From Streptomyces sp. NBC_00539 (GTDB lineage Bacteria; Actinomycetota; Actinomycetes; Streptomycetales; Streptomycetaceae), in NCBI RefSeq assembly GCF_036346105.1, contig NZ_CP107811.1, positions 2,734,501 to 2,798,500 of the forward strand: a stretch of 64,000 bases of DNA, written 5' to 3'. Below are positions 17,873 through 26,191 of this stretch, piece after piece. The position numbers were made by a program, and so were the translations under genes. How positions within the stretch are numbered: position 1 is the first letter of the stretch; every line of letters begins with the position of its first letter. The notes under the pieces are model-generated. The model searched no databases, was not told the DNA's origin, and saw only the letters and a list, made by a program, of their open reading frames with translations.

Positions 17873-17881
17873 AGCTACGCA
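17859..17881. promoter_or_regulatory. Inverted repeat enclosing the start codon of the 17872 gene
   Basis: TGCGTAGC and GCTACGCA (8-bp perfect arms, 7-base loop). On the minus-strand mRNA the loop reads TATGAGC, presenting the ATG, while the left arm contains the mca stop codon. Could couple or limit translation of the downstream gene. Confidence 0.5.
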
Positions 17882-18756
17882 TTCTCCCGGATGCCCGCGA
17901 AGAGGTCGGACTCGGGGAGGGAAGTGTCCACGAACGACTTCACGAGCTCGTACTCCTCGGTGGGCCAGACCTCCCGCTGGATGTCCATCGGGACGCGGAA
18001 CCAGCCGCCGTCGGGGTCGATCTGCGTGGCGTGCGCGATGAGCGCCTTGTCACGGATCTCGAAGAAGTCGGCGCAGGGGACGTGGGTGGTCAGCGTCCGC
18101 TCCTTGCGCTCGAACTCCTTCCAGCGCTCCAGCCACTCTCCGTAGGGGGACTCCAGGCCGCGCGCGAGCAGCGCCTCGTGCAGGGCGATGGTGCGCGGCT
18201 TGTTGAAGCCCTGGTTGTAGTAGAGCTTCTGCGGCTGGTAGGCGGGGCCGAACTCGGCCTCGGGGAACTTCTCGGTGTCGGCCGCGCCGTCGAAGGCGAC
18301 CATGGTGACCTTGTGGGTCATGATGTGGTCGGGGTGCGGGTACCCGCCGTTCTCGTCGTACGTGGTGATCACCTGCGGCCGGAAGGCGCGGATCTTCTTC
18401 ACCAGGCGGCCGGCGGCCTCCTCGACGTCGGCGAGCGCGAAGCAGCCCTCGGGCAGCGGCGGCAGCGGGTCGCCCTCGGGAAGGCCGGAGTCGACGTAGC
18501 CGAGCCACTCCTGCTCGATGCCGAGGATCTCGCGCGCCTCGTCCATCTCCTTCGCGCGCACCTCGTGGATGTGCTCCTCGATGTACTTGTCACCCTGGAG
18601 CTTGGGGTTCAGGATCGAGCCGCGCTCGCCACCGGTGCAGGTCACGACGAGTACCGGCACCCCCTCGGACACGTACTTGGCCATGGTGGCCGCGCCCTTG
18701 CTCGACTCGTCGTCGGGGTGGGCATGGACGGCCATCAGTCGAAGCTGCTCGGTCAA
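17875..18756 (-). CDS. mca: Mycothiol S-conjugate amidase
   Basis: A 293-residue zinc amidase of the LmbE/PIG-L fold. Mca cleaves mycothiol S-conjugates of electrophiles to glucosaminyl-inositol and a mercapturic acid for export. Seen: the zinc-binding VHAHPDDES (10-18), the TCTGGERG segment, DENGGYPHPDH with the second zinc His and the catalytic region, and the long C-terminal extension EYELVKSFVDTSLPESDLFAGI that marks Mca rather than MshB. The start is an unusual TTG at 18756 with AGAGGAT upstream; the next in-frame ATG would cut off MTEQLRL. The small membrane gene follows after 2 bases. Confidence 0.93.
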   Translation of the reverse strand: MTEQLRLMAVHAHPDDESSKGAATMAKYVSEGVPVLVVTCTGGERGSILNPKLQGDKYIEEHIHEVRAKEMDEAREILGIEQEWLGYVDSGLPEGDPLPPLPEGCFALADVEEAAGRLVKKIRAFRPQVITTYDENGGYPHPDHIMTHKVTMVAFDGAADTEKFPEAEFGPAYQPQKLYYNQGFNKPRTIALHEALLARGLESPYGEWLERWKEFERKERTLTTHVPCADFFEIRDKALIAHATQIDPDGGWFRVPMDIQREVWPTEEYELVKSFVDTSLPESDLFAGIRENA

Positions 18757-18889
18757 GACAGGATCCTCTGTGATTCGTCAGGGCGGAGGCTTCTATAGTG
18801 ACCGAATCGGGGGACGGAAAATTCCTGGGGTGGGATCCGGCGGCGGTGCCGCTCCCCGGCCCGCTGGGCCCTCTCGAAAGGATCGGTCG

Positions 18890-19300
18890 ATGAGCACGGT
18901 GCGCGAGGGACTGCCCGAGGGCCGGTACGGCCGTTCGGCGGACGAGCGGGCGGACCGGAAGCTCAAGATCGTCGGCTCGGTGCTCGGGGTTGCGTTGCTG
19001 GGTGTCGTGGGCTGGATCGGCTGGGACTACGTCGCCGGTCAGAGCGTCACCGCCGAGGTGATCAAGTTCCGGATCGTGTCCGCGAACGAGGTGAAGGTGC
19101 ACCTGGAGGTCCGCAAGGACGCCGGTGTGACCGGGGTGTGCACCCTCAGCTCCCAGGACAAGGACCACGGTGAGGTCGGCCGGGCCGATTTCACCTTCGC
19201 CGGGCGCGACACGCGCGTGGACGAGGTCGTCTCGCTCAAGACCACCGGGCGCGCGACGATGGTGGAGCTGGTGGGCTGCCAGGCGGCTCCGGCGGGCTGA
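18890..19300 (+). CDS. DUF4307-type membrane protein
   Basis: A 136-residue protein with a basic cytoplasmic head (RYGRSADERADRK), one transmembrane helix (about residues 25-47) and an outer domain with two Cys (VCTLSSQ and ELVGCQ) likely paired by a disulfide. This arrangement matches the actinobacterial DUF4307 family, usually found next to mca. Function unknown. ATG 18890 has GAAAGGA upstream. It diverges from mca; TATAGT (18794-18799) is a likely -10 box in the 133-base gap. Confidence 0.8.
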   Translation: MSTVREGLPEGRYGRSADERADRKLKIVGSVLGVALLGVVGWIGWDYVAGQSVTAEVIKFRIVSANEVKVHLEVRKDAGVTGVCTLSSQDKDHGEVGRADFTFAGRDTRVDEVVSLKTTGRATMVELVGCQAAPAG

Positions 19301-19513
19301 CCCTGCGGCCGCCGCAAGGCGACCCGGCCGGTGCGCGCGGGTTGCGTGACCGTTCGCGGCGGGGCCGCGTGAGCGGCCGCGCCGGGTTTCGTGACTGGCG
19401 ATGACGCACTTCATACGGAAGGTGTCCTCCCCCTTTTCTTCCCGAATTGTTAGGCTCGTGGTTTCGTCCGCCGCTGGCGGCTTTGTAGTCCCCTGTACCG
19501 ACGAGGAGCACCC

Positions 19514-20011
19514 GTGACCCAGACGAGCGAGAGCGTCACCTGGCTGACCCAGGCGGCGTACGACCAGCTGAAGGCGGAGCTGGACTACCTCTCTGGTCCT
19601 GCCCGCACGGAGATCGCGGCGAAGATCGCGGCCGCGCGCGAAGAGGGCGACCTCCGGGAGAACGGCGGCTACCACGCGGCCAAGGAGGAGCAGGGCAAGC
19701 AGGAGCTGCGCGTGCGCCAGCTGACGCAGCTGCTGGAGAACGCCAAGGTCGGCACCGCGCCCGCCTCCGACGGCGTGGTGGCCCCCGGCACCCTCGTCAA
19801 GATCGCCTTCGACGGCGACGAGGACGACACCATGGAGTTCCTGCTGGCCTCGCGCGAGTACGCGTCCTCGGACTTCGAGACGTACTCCCCGCAGTCGCCG
19901 CTGGGCATGGGCGTGATGGGCAAGACGATCGGCGAGAACGCCGAGTACGAGCTGCCGAACGGCAAGAAGGCGGCCGTCAAGATCCTCGACGTCAAGCCGT
20001 TCAGCGGCTGA
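19514..20011 (+). CDS. greA: Transcript cleavage/elongation factor GreA
   Basis: A 165-residue GreA: the N-terminal coiled coil (about 15-85) carries the acidic tip motif AREEGDLRENGGYHAAKEEQ-like DLRENGGYH, and the C-terminal FKBP-like domain contains SPLGMGVMGKTIGENAEY. GreA enters the RNA polymerase secondary channel and stimulates cleavage of backtracked RNA. GTG 19514 is preceded by GAGGAG (19503-19508). The gene is monocistronic and ends in a very strong bidirectional hairpin. Confidence 0.95.
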   Translation: MTQTSESVTWLTQAAYDQLKAELDYLSGPARTEIAAKIAAAREEGDLRENGGYHAAKEEQGKQELRVRQLTQLLENAKVGTAPASDGVVAPGTLVKIAFDGDEDDTMEFLLASREYASSDFETYSPQSPLGMGVMGKTIGENAEYELPNGKKAAVKILDVKPFSG

Positions 20012-20046
20012 TCACCCCCTGCCTCCCTCCGGGACGTGTCGTTCCG

Positions 20047-20096
20047 GGACATGCGAACGCCCGGCCGGAATGTTCCGGCCGGGCGTTCGCATGTCC
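20047..20096. terminator. Bidirectional 24-bp hairpin terminator
   Basis: A perfect 24-bp stem (20047-20070 with 20073-20096) and a two-base loop, between the convergent greA and ABC permease genes. Its symmetry lets it serve both. Confidence 0.85.
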
Positions 20097-20110
20097 GGCG
20101 GGGAGCGCGC

Positions 20111-20971
20111 CTACGCACTCGCCGAGCGGTACTTGCGGACGGCGAGCGTGCGGAACACCCCGATGATCAGCACCGACCACAGGACGGATGCGAGGACGGC
20201 GTGCTGCATCGGCCAGGCCGCGGGCGCCAGGTAGCCGGGCGGCAGGTTGCCGAACAGTTCGCGGGCCGCCTGGACGGTGGCGCTGAACGGGTTCCACTCC
20301 GCGATGTGCTGCAGGAAGGGCGGCATGTTGTCGGAGGGCACGAAGGCGTTGGAGATGAACGTGAGCGGGAAGAGCCAGATCAGCCCGCCGGAGGTGGCCG
20401 CCTCGGGGGTCCGCACGGACAGGCCGATGAGCGCGCCGATCCAGGAGAAGGCGTAGCCGAGCAGGAGCAGCAGCCCGAAGCCGGCCAGGACCTTGCCGAG
20501 GCTCTCGTGGGTGCGCCAGCCGACGATCAGGGCGACCACGGCCAGGACGATCACCGTGAGCGTGGTCTGGACGAGGTCGGCGAGGGTGCGCCCGGTCAGG
20601 ACGGCGCCGCGGGCCATCGGCAGGGAGCGGAACCGGTCGATGAGGCCCTTGTGCATGTCGTCGGCGATGCCCGCGCCGGCGCCGGCCGTGGCGAAGGTGA
20701 CGGTCTGGGCGAAGATGCCGGCCATGAGGAACTCGCGGTAGGCGGCGGGCGAGGTGCTGCCGCCGAGACTGATCGATCCGCCGAAGACGTAGCTGAACAG
20801 CACGACGAACATGACCGGCTGGATCACGCCGAAGACGATCATCTCGGGGATGCGGGACATCCGGATCAGGTTCCGTTTGGCGATGACCAGGGAGTCGTTG
20901 ACGCCCTGGACGATCCCGCCGCGCGGGCGGGGCGCCGCGAGCCGCGGGGCCGGGGAGGGGGTGGCGCTCAC
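20111..20971 (-). CDS. ABC-2 type transporter permease (DrrB-like)
   Basis: A 286-residue six-helix ABC-2 permease. It has an N-terminal cytoplasmic arm, helix 1 around IVFGVIQPVMFVVLFSYVFGG, the TVTFATAGAGAGIADDM segment and RSLPMARGAVLTGRTLADLV coupling region typical of DrrB/NodJ permeases, and LIWLFPLTFISNAFVP near the end. The start GTG 20971 overlaps the stop of the ATPase gene (GTGA), so the two are translationally coupled. Expected role: export of a hydrophobic compound or antibiotic; substrate unknown. Confidence 0.9.
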   Translation of the reverse strand: MSATPSPAPRLAAPRPRGGIVQGVNDSLVIAKRNLIRMSRIPEMIVFGVIQPVMFVVLFSYVFGGSISLGGSTSPAAYREFLMAGIFAQTVTFATAGAGAGIADDMHKGLIDRFRSLPMARGAVLTGRTLADLVQTTLTVIVLAVVALIVGWRTHESLGKVLAGFGLLLLLGYAFSWIGALIGLSVRTPEAATSGGLIWLFPLTFISNAFVPSDNMPPFLQHIAEWNPFSATVQAARELFGNLPPGYLAPAAWPMQHAVLASVLWSVLIIGVFRTLAVRKYRSASA

Positions 20972-22005
20972 TTCACGGCCTCCTTGCGTGCCTTGCCCTT
21001 GCGGCCCTTCGCGTCGGCGGGGTCGGCGGCGGCCGGTTCCGCGTCGCTCGCCGCCGCGTCCGCCGAATGGGCCGCGTGGCCGGTGAGGGAGATGAAGACG
21101 TCGTCCAGGGTGGGGCGGCGCAGGCCGATGTCGTCGATCTCGATCCCGCGTCCGTCGAGTTCGCGGATGACCTCGGCGAGCAGCTTGGCGCCGCCGGTGA
21201 CCGGGACGGTCAGCTTGCGGGTGTGCTCCTCGACGGTGGTCCCGCCCTTGCCGAAGCCGGCCAGGACGGCGCGGGCCTCGGTCATGTGGTCCCGTTCGTG
21301 GACCACGACCTCGACGCGTTCGCCGCCGGTCTGCGCCTTGAGCTGGTCGGAGGTGCCGCGGGCGATGACCTTGCCGTGGTCGACCACGCAGATGTCGTGC
21401 GCGAGGTGGTCGGCCTCCTCCAGGTACTGGGTGGTGAGCAGCAAGGTGGTGCCGCCGGCCACGAGTTCCTGGATGACGTCCCACAGTTGCTGGCGGTTGC
21501 GGGGGTCGAGGCCGGTGGTCGGCTCGTCCATGAACATCACGGGCGGCCGGACCACGAGTGCGGCGGCGAGGTCCAGGCGCCTGCGCATGCCGCCGGAGTA
21601 GGTCTTGGCCGTGCGGTCGGCGGCGTCGGCGAGGCGGAAGCGTTCGAGGAGTTCGGCGGCGCGGGCCTTGGCCGCCTTGGAGCTCATCTGGTAGAGCCGG
21701 CCGACCATCTGGAGGTTCTCGCGGCCCGTGAGGTACTCGTCGACGGCCGCGAACTGGCCTGAGAGGCCTATGGAGCGGCGGACTTCGTTGGGGTGCTCGA
21801 GCACGTCGATCCCGGCGACGAAGGCCTTGCCGCTGTCGGGCTGGAGCAGCGTGGTGAGGACGCGCACGGCCGTCGTCTTGCCCGCGCCGTTCGGACCGAG
21901 AAGGCCCAGGACGGTTCCTTCCGGGACGTCGAGGTCCACGCCGTCCAATGCCCGTACGTCGCCGAAGGTCTTCACCAGGCCTTCGGCGTAGATGGCGCCT
22001 GGCAT
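20968..22005 (-). CDS. ABC transporter ATP-binding protein (DrrA family)
   Basis: A 345-residue ATPase of the daunorubicin-resistance DrrA family. Walker A LGPNGAGKTTA, Q-loop, signature YSGGMRRRLDL, Walker B PPVMFMDEPTTGLD and the H-loop in LLTTQYLEEAD are all intact. The C-terminal DrrA-specific domain (ELDGRGIEIDDIGLRRPTLDDVFISLTGH) is present and followed by an unusual Lys/Ala-rich tail. ATG 22005 has GGGAG upstream. It forms a two-gene exporter operon with the permease. Confidence 0.92.
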   Translation of the reverse strand: MPGAIYAEGLVKTFGDVRALDGVDLDVPEGTVLGLLGPNGAGKTTAVRVLTTLLQPDSGKAFVAGIDVLEHPNEVRRSIGLSGQFAAVDEYLTGRENLQMVGRLYQMSSKAAKARAAELLERFRLADAADRTAKTYSGGMRRRLDLAAALVVRPPVMFMDEPTTGLDPRNRQQLWDVIQELVAGGTTLLLTTQYLEEADHLAHDICVVDHGKVIARGTSDQLKAQTGGERVEVVVHERDHMTEARAVLAGFGKGGTTVEEHTRKLTVPVTGGAKLLAEVIRELDGRGIEIDDIGLRRPTLDDVFISLTGHAAHSADAAASDAEPAAADPADAKGRKGKARKEAVK

Positions 22006-22099
22006 GTGGGTCTCCCTGTGCGGATCAGGTGTTTCCTCGGCAAATCCTATGGTCGGGGCGGACTCGCCGCCCGGTCTTCCGCACAAGTGACGCCCCGGC

Positions 22100-23335
22100 T
22101 CAGCCGCCGATGACCGTGTAGCCCGCCCCGTGGAGCGACCGTGCGACCTCCGTGCAGTGCTCGGGCCCCTTGGTCTCCAGGTGCAGTTCGACCTCCACCT
22201 CCGTGAGGCCGAGGCGCGGGTCGGTCCGTACGTGGCTGACGTCCAGCACGTTCGCGTCCACCGTCGACAACACCCCCAGCAGCCCGGCCAGCGCCCCCGG
22301 CCGGTCCGCGACGCGCAGCCGCAAGGACAGGTAGCGGCCCGCCGCCGCCATGCCGTGGCGCAGGATCCGCTGGAGCAGCAGCGGGTCGATGTTGCCGCCC
22401 GACAGCACGGCGACGACCGGGCCCGTGCCGTACAGTTCGGGCTCGCTCAGCAGGGCCGCGACCGGGCTGCACCCGGCCGGCTCGACGACGAGCTTGGCCC
22501 GCTCCAGGCACAGCAGCAGGGCGCTGGAGAGCGCGTCCTCCGACACCGTGCGGACCTCGTCAAGCAGTTCGCCGATGATGCGGAAGGGGACGTCGCCGGG
22601 GCGGCCGACCTTGATGCCGTCGGCCATCGTGACCGGGTTGTCGACCGCCACCGGGTGGCCGGCCCTGAGCGAGGGCGGGTACGCGGCCGCGCCCGCCGCC
22701 TGGACACCGACGACCCGTACGTCCGGCCGCAGCGCCTTCACCGCGACCGCGATCCCGGCCGCCAGCCCGCCGCCGCCCACTCCGACCAGGATGGTCCGCA
22801 CCTCCGGGCACTGCTCCAGGATCTCCAGGCCGACCGTGCCCTGGCCGGCGATGATGTCGCGGTGGTCGAAGGGGTGAATGAACTCCGCCCCGGTGCGGTC
22901 CGCGTACTCCTGGGCCGCGGCGAGGGTCTCGTCGACGACCTGGCCGTGCAGCCGTACCTCGGCCCCGTACTCCTGGGTCGCGGCGACCTTGGGCAGCGGC
23001 GCGCCGACGGGCATGAACACCGTCGAGCGGACCCCGAGCAGCGACGAGGCAAGGGCCACGCCCTGCGCGTGGTTGCCGGCACTGGCCGCGACGACCCCCG
23101 CCGCCCGCTGCTCGGGCCGCAGCCCCGCGATGCGCACGTACGCCCCGCGCAGCTTGAAGGAACCCGTCCGCTGGAGGTTCTCGCACTTGAAGTGCACCGG
23201 GGAGCCGGTGAGCGCGGACAGGTGGCGGCTGCCCTCCATCGGGGTCACCCGCGAGACGCCCGACAGCATCTTCTGGGCACCCCGCACGTCGTCGAGGATG
23301 ACCTGCGGCACGGGCTGGGGAACGCGGTAGTTCAT
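22100..23335 (-). CDS. ilvA: Threonine ammonia-lyase (catabolic type, with ACT domain)
   Basis: A 411-residue PLP enzyme that converts threonine to 2-oxobutyrate and ammonia. The PLP lysine is in RTGSFKLRGAY; ASAGNHAQGVA and the VGVGGGGLAAG phosphate-binding loop follow. The C-terminal ~75 residues (LSLRLRVADRPGALAGLLGVL... VEVELHLETKGPEH) form a single ACT domain, as in the catabolic, AMP- or ligand-tuned enzymes rather than the biosynthetic two-ACT form. GAGACT (23342-23347) ends 6 bases before the ATG, possibly a leaderless start. It diverges from the MarR gene. Confidence 0.9.
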   Translation of the reverse strand: MNYRVPQPVPQVILDDVRGAQKMLSGVSRVTPMEGSRHLSALTGSPVHFKCENLQRTGSFKLRGAYVRIAGLRPEQRAAGVVAASAGNHAQGVALASSLLGVRSTVFMPVGAPLPKVAATQEYGAEVRLHGQVVDETLAAAQEYADRTGAEFIHPFDHRDIIAGQGTVGLEILEQCPEVRTILVGVGGGGLAAGIAVAVKALRPDVRVVGVQAAGAAAYPPSLRAGHPVAVDNPVTMADGIKVGRPGDVPFRIIGELLDEVRTVSEDALSSALLLCLERAKLVVEPAGCSPVAALLSEPELYGTGPVVAVLSGGNIDPLLLQRILRHGMAAAGRYLSLRLRVADRPGALAGLLGVLSTVDANVLDVSHVRTDPRLGLTEVEVELHLETKGPEHCTEVARSLHGAGYTVIGG

Positions 23336-23540
23336 GCCGCCAGTCTCGCAGGACCCCGCCCGCCCGCCCTGCCGGAAACCCCGCCCTTCGCGCGGCCGGA
23401 AGCCCCGCCCTCCTGCCGGGCCGAAGTCGGCACGGACCGAGCCCGGAAGAAGGGTTCTCGAACGGGGCGTACGGGCCGCCGTGGGGCCGCGTACTCTGTC
23501 CCCCATCCTTGTCGGACCCACGCGAAGAGAGCTCACGGCC

Positions 23541-24062
23541 ATGCCCTCCATCCCGGCCAGTTCCGACCTGTCCCCGGCGGCCGAAACGCCCGCCGAAGCC
23601 GGTCTCCTCGACGCGCTCCAGCACCAGGTGGCGGTCTTCGCCCGCCGGGCGGAGCAGACCCGCCTCGGTGGGGTGGGCCAGGCCCGCAACTCGATGGACC
23701 GCGCCGCCTACCTGCTGCTGAACCGGCTGGACCTGGAAGGGCCCATGGGCGTCAAGGCGCTCGCGGGCGGCATGGGCATCGACTCCTCCACCGTCACCCG
23801 GCAGGTCGCCCCCCTCGTCGACGCCGGCCTGGTCAAGCGCACCTCCCACCCCGAGGACGGCCGGGCCGTGGTCCTCGCGCTGTCCCCGCGCGGGCTGGCG
23901 CGGCTGGAGGAGGTGCGTTCCTCGCGGCGGGAGCTGATGGCGCGGGTGACGCAGGACTGGACCGAGAAGGAGCGCGAGGCGTTCACCGCGCTGCTGACCC
24001 GGTTCAACGTGTCGCTCTCGGAGCTGATGGCCTCCGTCGCGGAGGCGGGCCCCGCGTCCTGA
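23541..24062 (+). CDS. MarR-family transcriptional regulator
   Basis: A 173-residue winged-helix regulator. The N-terminal half contains the dimerisation helices; the winged helix is at about 70-125 with recognition region GGMGIDSSTVTRQVAPLVDAGLVKR and the wing HPEDGRAVVLALSPRG. Such proteins sense phenolic or oxidative ligands and usually repress their own or neighbouring genes. It lies divergent from ilvA. ATG 23541 follows the weak GAAGAGAG; TACTCT (23492-23497) is a possible -10 box. Target genes cannot be told. Confidence 0.88.
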   Translation: MPSIPASSDLSPAAETPAEAGLLDALQHQVAVFARRAEQTRLGGVGQARNSMDRAAYLLLNRLDLEGPMGVKALAGGMGIDSSTVTRQVAPLVDAGLVKRTSHPEDGRAVVLALSPRGLARLEEVRSSRRELMARVTQDWTEKEREAFTALLTRFNVSLSELMASVAEAGPAS

Positions 24063-24144
24063 ACCCGCCGGGACGGGCGCCCGCGCATCCGGCCCCGTCG
24101 CACCCCTTGACCGGGGTGGTCCCCCCGGCCGCACTATGTGGGCC

Positions 24145-24594
24145 ATGGGGGCTGTGGACCACCGGGCGGGAACCTTCACGGAGTTCGAGGCGTTCGTCGC
24201 GGGCGCGGCGGGCCGGCTCCTGCACGTCGCGGTCCTGCTGACGGGCGAGCCCGAAACCGATCCGCCCACCGCGCGCCGTCTCCTCGCGGGCGCGCTGGCC
24301 CGGACGTACGCGCAGTGGCGCCGGCTGCGCGCGGACGACCCGTACGAGTTCACGCGCCGACAGCTGTGCGCCGCGTACGCCCGCACCGCCTGGCGGCACC
24401 CCGCCGGCACCGGGATCCTGGCCCGGCTGAGTCCGCAGGAGCGGCTCGTGCTGGTGCTGCGGGTCTACGAGGGCGTCGCGGAGGAGGTCACGGCAGCGCA
24501 GCTGGGGCTGCCGGCCGAGCGGGTGCAGGCGCTGCGCGCAGGGGCCCTGGCCAAGCTCCGCACGGGGACGGCCGACGGGGGCGCCGCGGCGTGA
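24145..24594 (+). CDS. Minimal sigma-factor-like protein (region 4 only recognisable)
   Basis: A 149-residue protein whose last ~60 residues resemble sigma region 4 of SigE-type extracytoplasmic factors (LARLSPQERLVLVLRVYEGVAEEVTAAQLGLPAERVQALRAGALAKLR). The N-terminal half (EFEAFVAGAAGRLLHVAVLLTG) is reminiscent of region 2.1 of that family but region 2.2-2.4 is very short. It may be a reduced ECF sigma factor or a sigma-derived regulator. TTGACC (24107-24112) and CACTAT (24132-24137) could be the promoter, placing ATG 24145 at the transcript start; ATG 24136 is the alternative. Its stop overlaps the next gene's start. Confidence 0.6.
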   Translation: MGAVDHRAGTFTEFEAFVAGAAGRLLHVAVLLTGEPETDPPTARRLLAGALARTYAQWRRLRADDPYEFTRRQLCAAYARTAWRHPAGTGILARLSPQERLVLVLRVYEGVAEEVTAAQLGLPAERVQALRAGALAKLRTGTADGGAAA

Positions 24595-24845
24595 GCCGGT
24601 TCCCCGATCCCAAGGAAGACCAGGTCAGGCAGCTGCTGGAGGGGCCGCACCCGCCGGTGCCGACCGGGCTGGCGGCGGCCGCGGCGGCTCGCGGGGCCCG
24701 GCTGCTGCGCCGCTACCGGGCGCTGCGGCGGTTGGGTTGGGCGGTGCTCTTCGCGGCGGCCGCGGCCTTCACCGTGTGGGCCGTCGTGACCCGGCCCTGG
24801 GTGACGCCGCCGAGCGGTGTCTCCCCGCCCCTGGAGGGCTGGTAG
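24591..24845 (+). CDS. Small membrane protein coupled to the sigma-like gene
   Basis: An 84-residue protein starting at GTG 24591, which overlaps the TGA of the sigma-like gene (GTGA). It has a cytoplasmic N-terminal half (FPDPKEDQVRQLLEGPHPPVP), an Arg-rich helix, one transmembrane helix (GWAVLFAAAAAFTVWAVV) and a short outer tail. This size and topology, with tight coupling to a sigma-like gene, suggest an anti-sigma-like membrane partner, though no zinc-binding HxxxCxxC motif is present. Function unproven. Confidence 0.65.
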   Translation: MSRFPDPKEDQVRQLLEGPHPPVPTGLAAAAAARGARLLRRYRALRRLGWAVLFAAAAAFTVWAVVTRPWVTPPSGVSPPLEGW

Positions 24846-24847
24846 CA

Positions 24848-24880
24848 CCGCCCGGCGCCGTCGGTGACCGCGCCGGGCGG
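24848..24880. terminator. Hairpin between convergent genes
   Basis: An 11-bp perfect stem (24848-24858 with 24870-24880) and an 11-base loop, between the small membrane gene and metB; likely works in both directions. Confidence 0.6.
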
Positions 24881-24932
24881 CGACGCGGAGGTGCGGTGCC
24901 GGGCGGCGCGGGCCGGATCCGGAAGCGACTGC

Positions 24933-26090
24933 CTAGCCGAGGGCCTGCGTCAGGTCCGCGACGAGGTCGTCGCCGTTCTCGATGCCGACCGAGAGGCGGA
25001 TCAGGTCCGACGGGACCTCCAGCGCCGATCCGACGACGGAAGCGTGGGTCATCCGGCCCGGGTGCTCGATGAGGGACTCGACGCCGCCCAGGGACTCGCC
25101 CAGCGTGAAGAGCTTCGCGCGGTTGCAGACGGCGACGGCCGCCTCCTCGCCGCCCTCGACCTGGAAGGAGATCATGCCGCCGAAGTTGCGCATCTGCTTG
25201 GCGGCGACCTCGTGGCCGGGGTGCTCGGGCAGGCCCGGGTAGAGGACCTTGGTGACCTTCGGGTGCCGCTTGAGCACCTCCACGATCTTCGCCGCGTTCT
25301 CGGCGTGCCGGTCCATGCGGACGGCGAGGGTCTTGATGCCGCGCAGCACGATCCAGGAGTCGAAGGGGCCGGCGACGGCGCCCATCGCGTTCTGGTGGTA
25401 GGCCAGTTCCTCGCCCAGCGCCGCGTCGGCGGTGACGAGCGCACCGCCGACGACGTCGGAGTGGCCGCCCATGTACTTCGTCAGGGAGTGCACGACCACG
25501 TCGGCGCCCAGGGCCAGCGGCTGCTGCAGGTAGGGCGAGGCGAAGGTGTTGTCGACGACCAGCTTGGCGCCGGCCGTGCGCGCGATGTCGGCCACCATGG
25601 CGATGTCGGTGATGCCGAGCAGCGGGTTCGAGGGGGTCTCGACCCAGATGACCTTGGTCTTCGGGGTCAGCGCCGCGCGGATGGAGTCCGCGTCGGAGGT
25701 GTCGGCCACCGACCACTCGACGCCCCAGCGGGAGACGACCTTCGCGAAGAGGCGGAAGGTGCCGCCGTAGGCGTCGTTCGGGATGACCACGTGGTCGCCC
25801 GGGGCCAGCAGCGTACGCAGCAGGCAGTCCTCGGCGGCGAGCCCGGACGCGAAGGCGAGGCCGCGCCGGCCGCCCTCCAGTGCCGCGAGGTTCTCCTCCA
25901 AGGCGGTGCGGGTCGGGTTGGCGCTGCGGCTGTACTCGTAGCCGCCGCGCAGGCCGCCGACGCCGTCCTGCTTGTAGGTGGACACCTGGTAGATCGGGGG
26001 CACGACCGCGCCGGTCAGCGGGTCCGCCGTGTTGCCCGCGTGGATCGCGCGGGTCTCGAAGCTCTGGTGCTCGTGGCTGTCGTCGCTCAT
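24933..26090 (-). CDS. metB: Cystathionine gamma-synthase/lyase
   Basis: A 385-residue Cys/Met-metabolism PLP enzyme. The family pattern is clear: FETRAIHAGN at the start, YEYSRSANPTR, SGLAAEDCLLRTLL, YGGTFRLF, WVETPSNPLL, VVDNTFASPYLQQPLALGADVVVHSLTKYMGGHSDVV with the PLP lysine, and SLGGVESLIEHPGRMTH. Sequence cannot firmly separate synthase (methionine synthesis) from lyase (cysteine release); in actinobacteria one protein often does both. TAGCAT (26098-26103 on the minus strand) ends 7 bases before the ATG, so it looks leaderless. It diverges from the 26192 gene. Confidence 0.9.
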   Translation of the reverse strand: MSDDSHEHQSFETRAIHAGNTADPLTGAVVPPIYQVSTYKQDGVGGLRGGYEYSRSANPTRTALEENLAALEGGRRGLAFASGLAAEDCLLRTLLAPGDHVVIPNDAYGGTFRLFAKVVSRWGVEWSVADTSDADSIRAALTPKTKVIWVETPSNPLLGITDIAMVADIARTAGAKLVVDNTFASPYLQQPLALGADVVVHSLTKYMGGHSDVVGGALVTADAALGEELAYHQNAMGAVAGPFDSWIVLRGIKTLAVRMDRHAENAAKIVEVLKRHPKVTKVLYPGLPEHPGHEVAAKQMRNFGGMISFQVEGGEEAAVAVCNRAKLFTLGESLGGVESLIEHPGRMTHASVVGSALEVPSDLIRLSVGIENGDDLVADLTQALG

Positions 26091-26191
26091 GTGGCAGATG
26101 CTATGCCCCGCACCGCCCCCGGGTCCTGCCGGGCCGGGCGGCCCGGGGAGGGCATTCGCGCCGGTGCGGGTGCGTCTGGTTCGCTGGGGTC

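Noticed and set aside
22560-24410. Long minus-strand frame across the ilvA/MarR boundary
   Set aside because: Covers parts of two genes in the wrong frame, with no domain; a by-product of GC bias.
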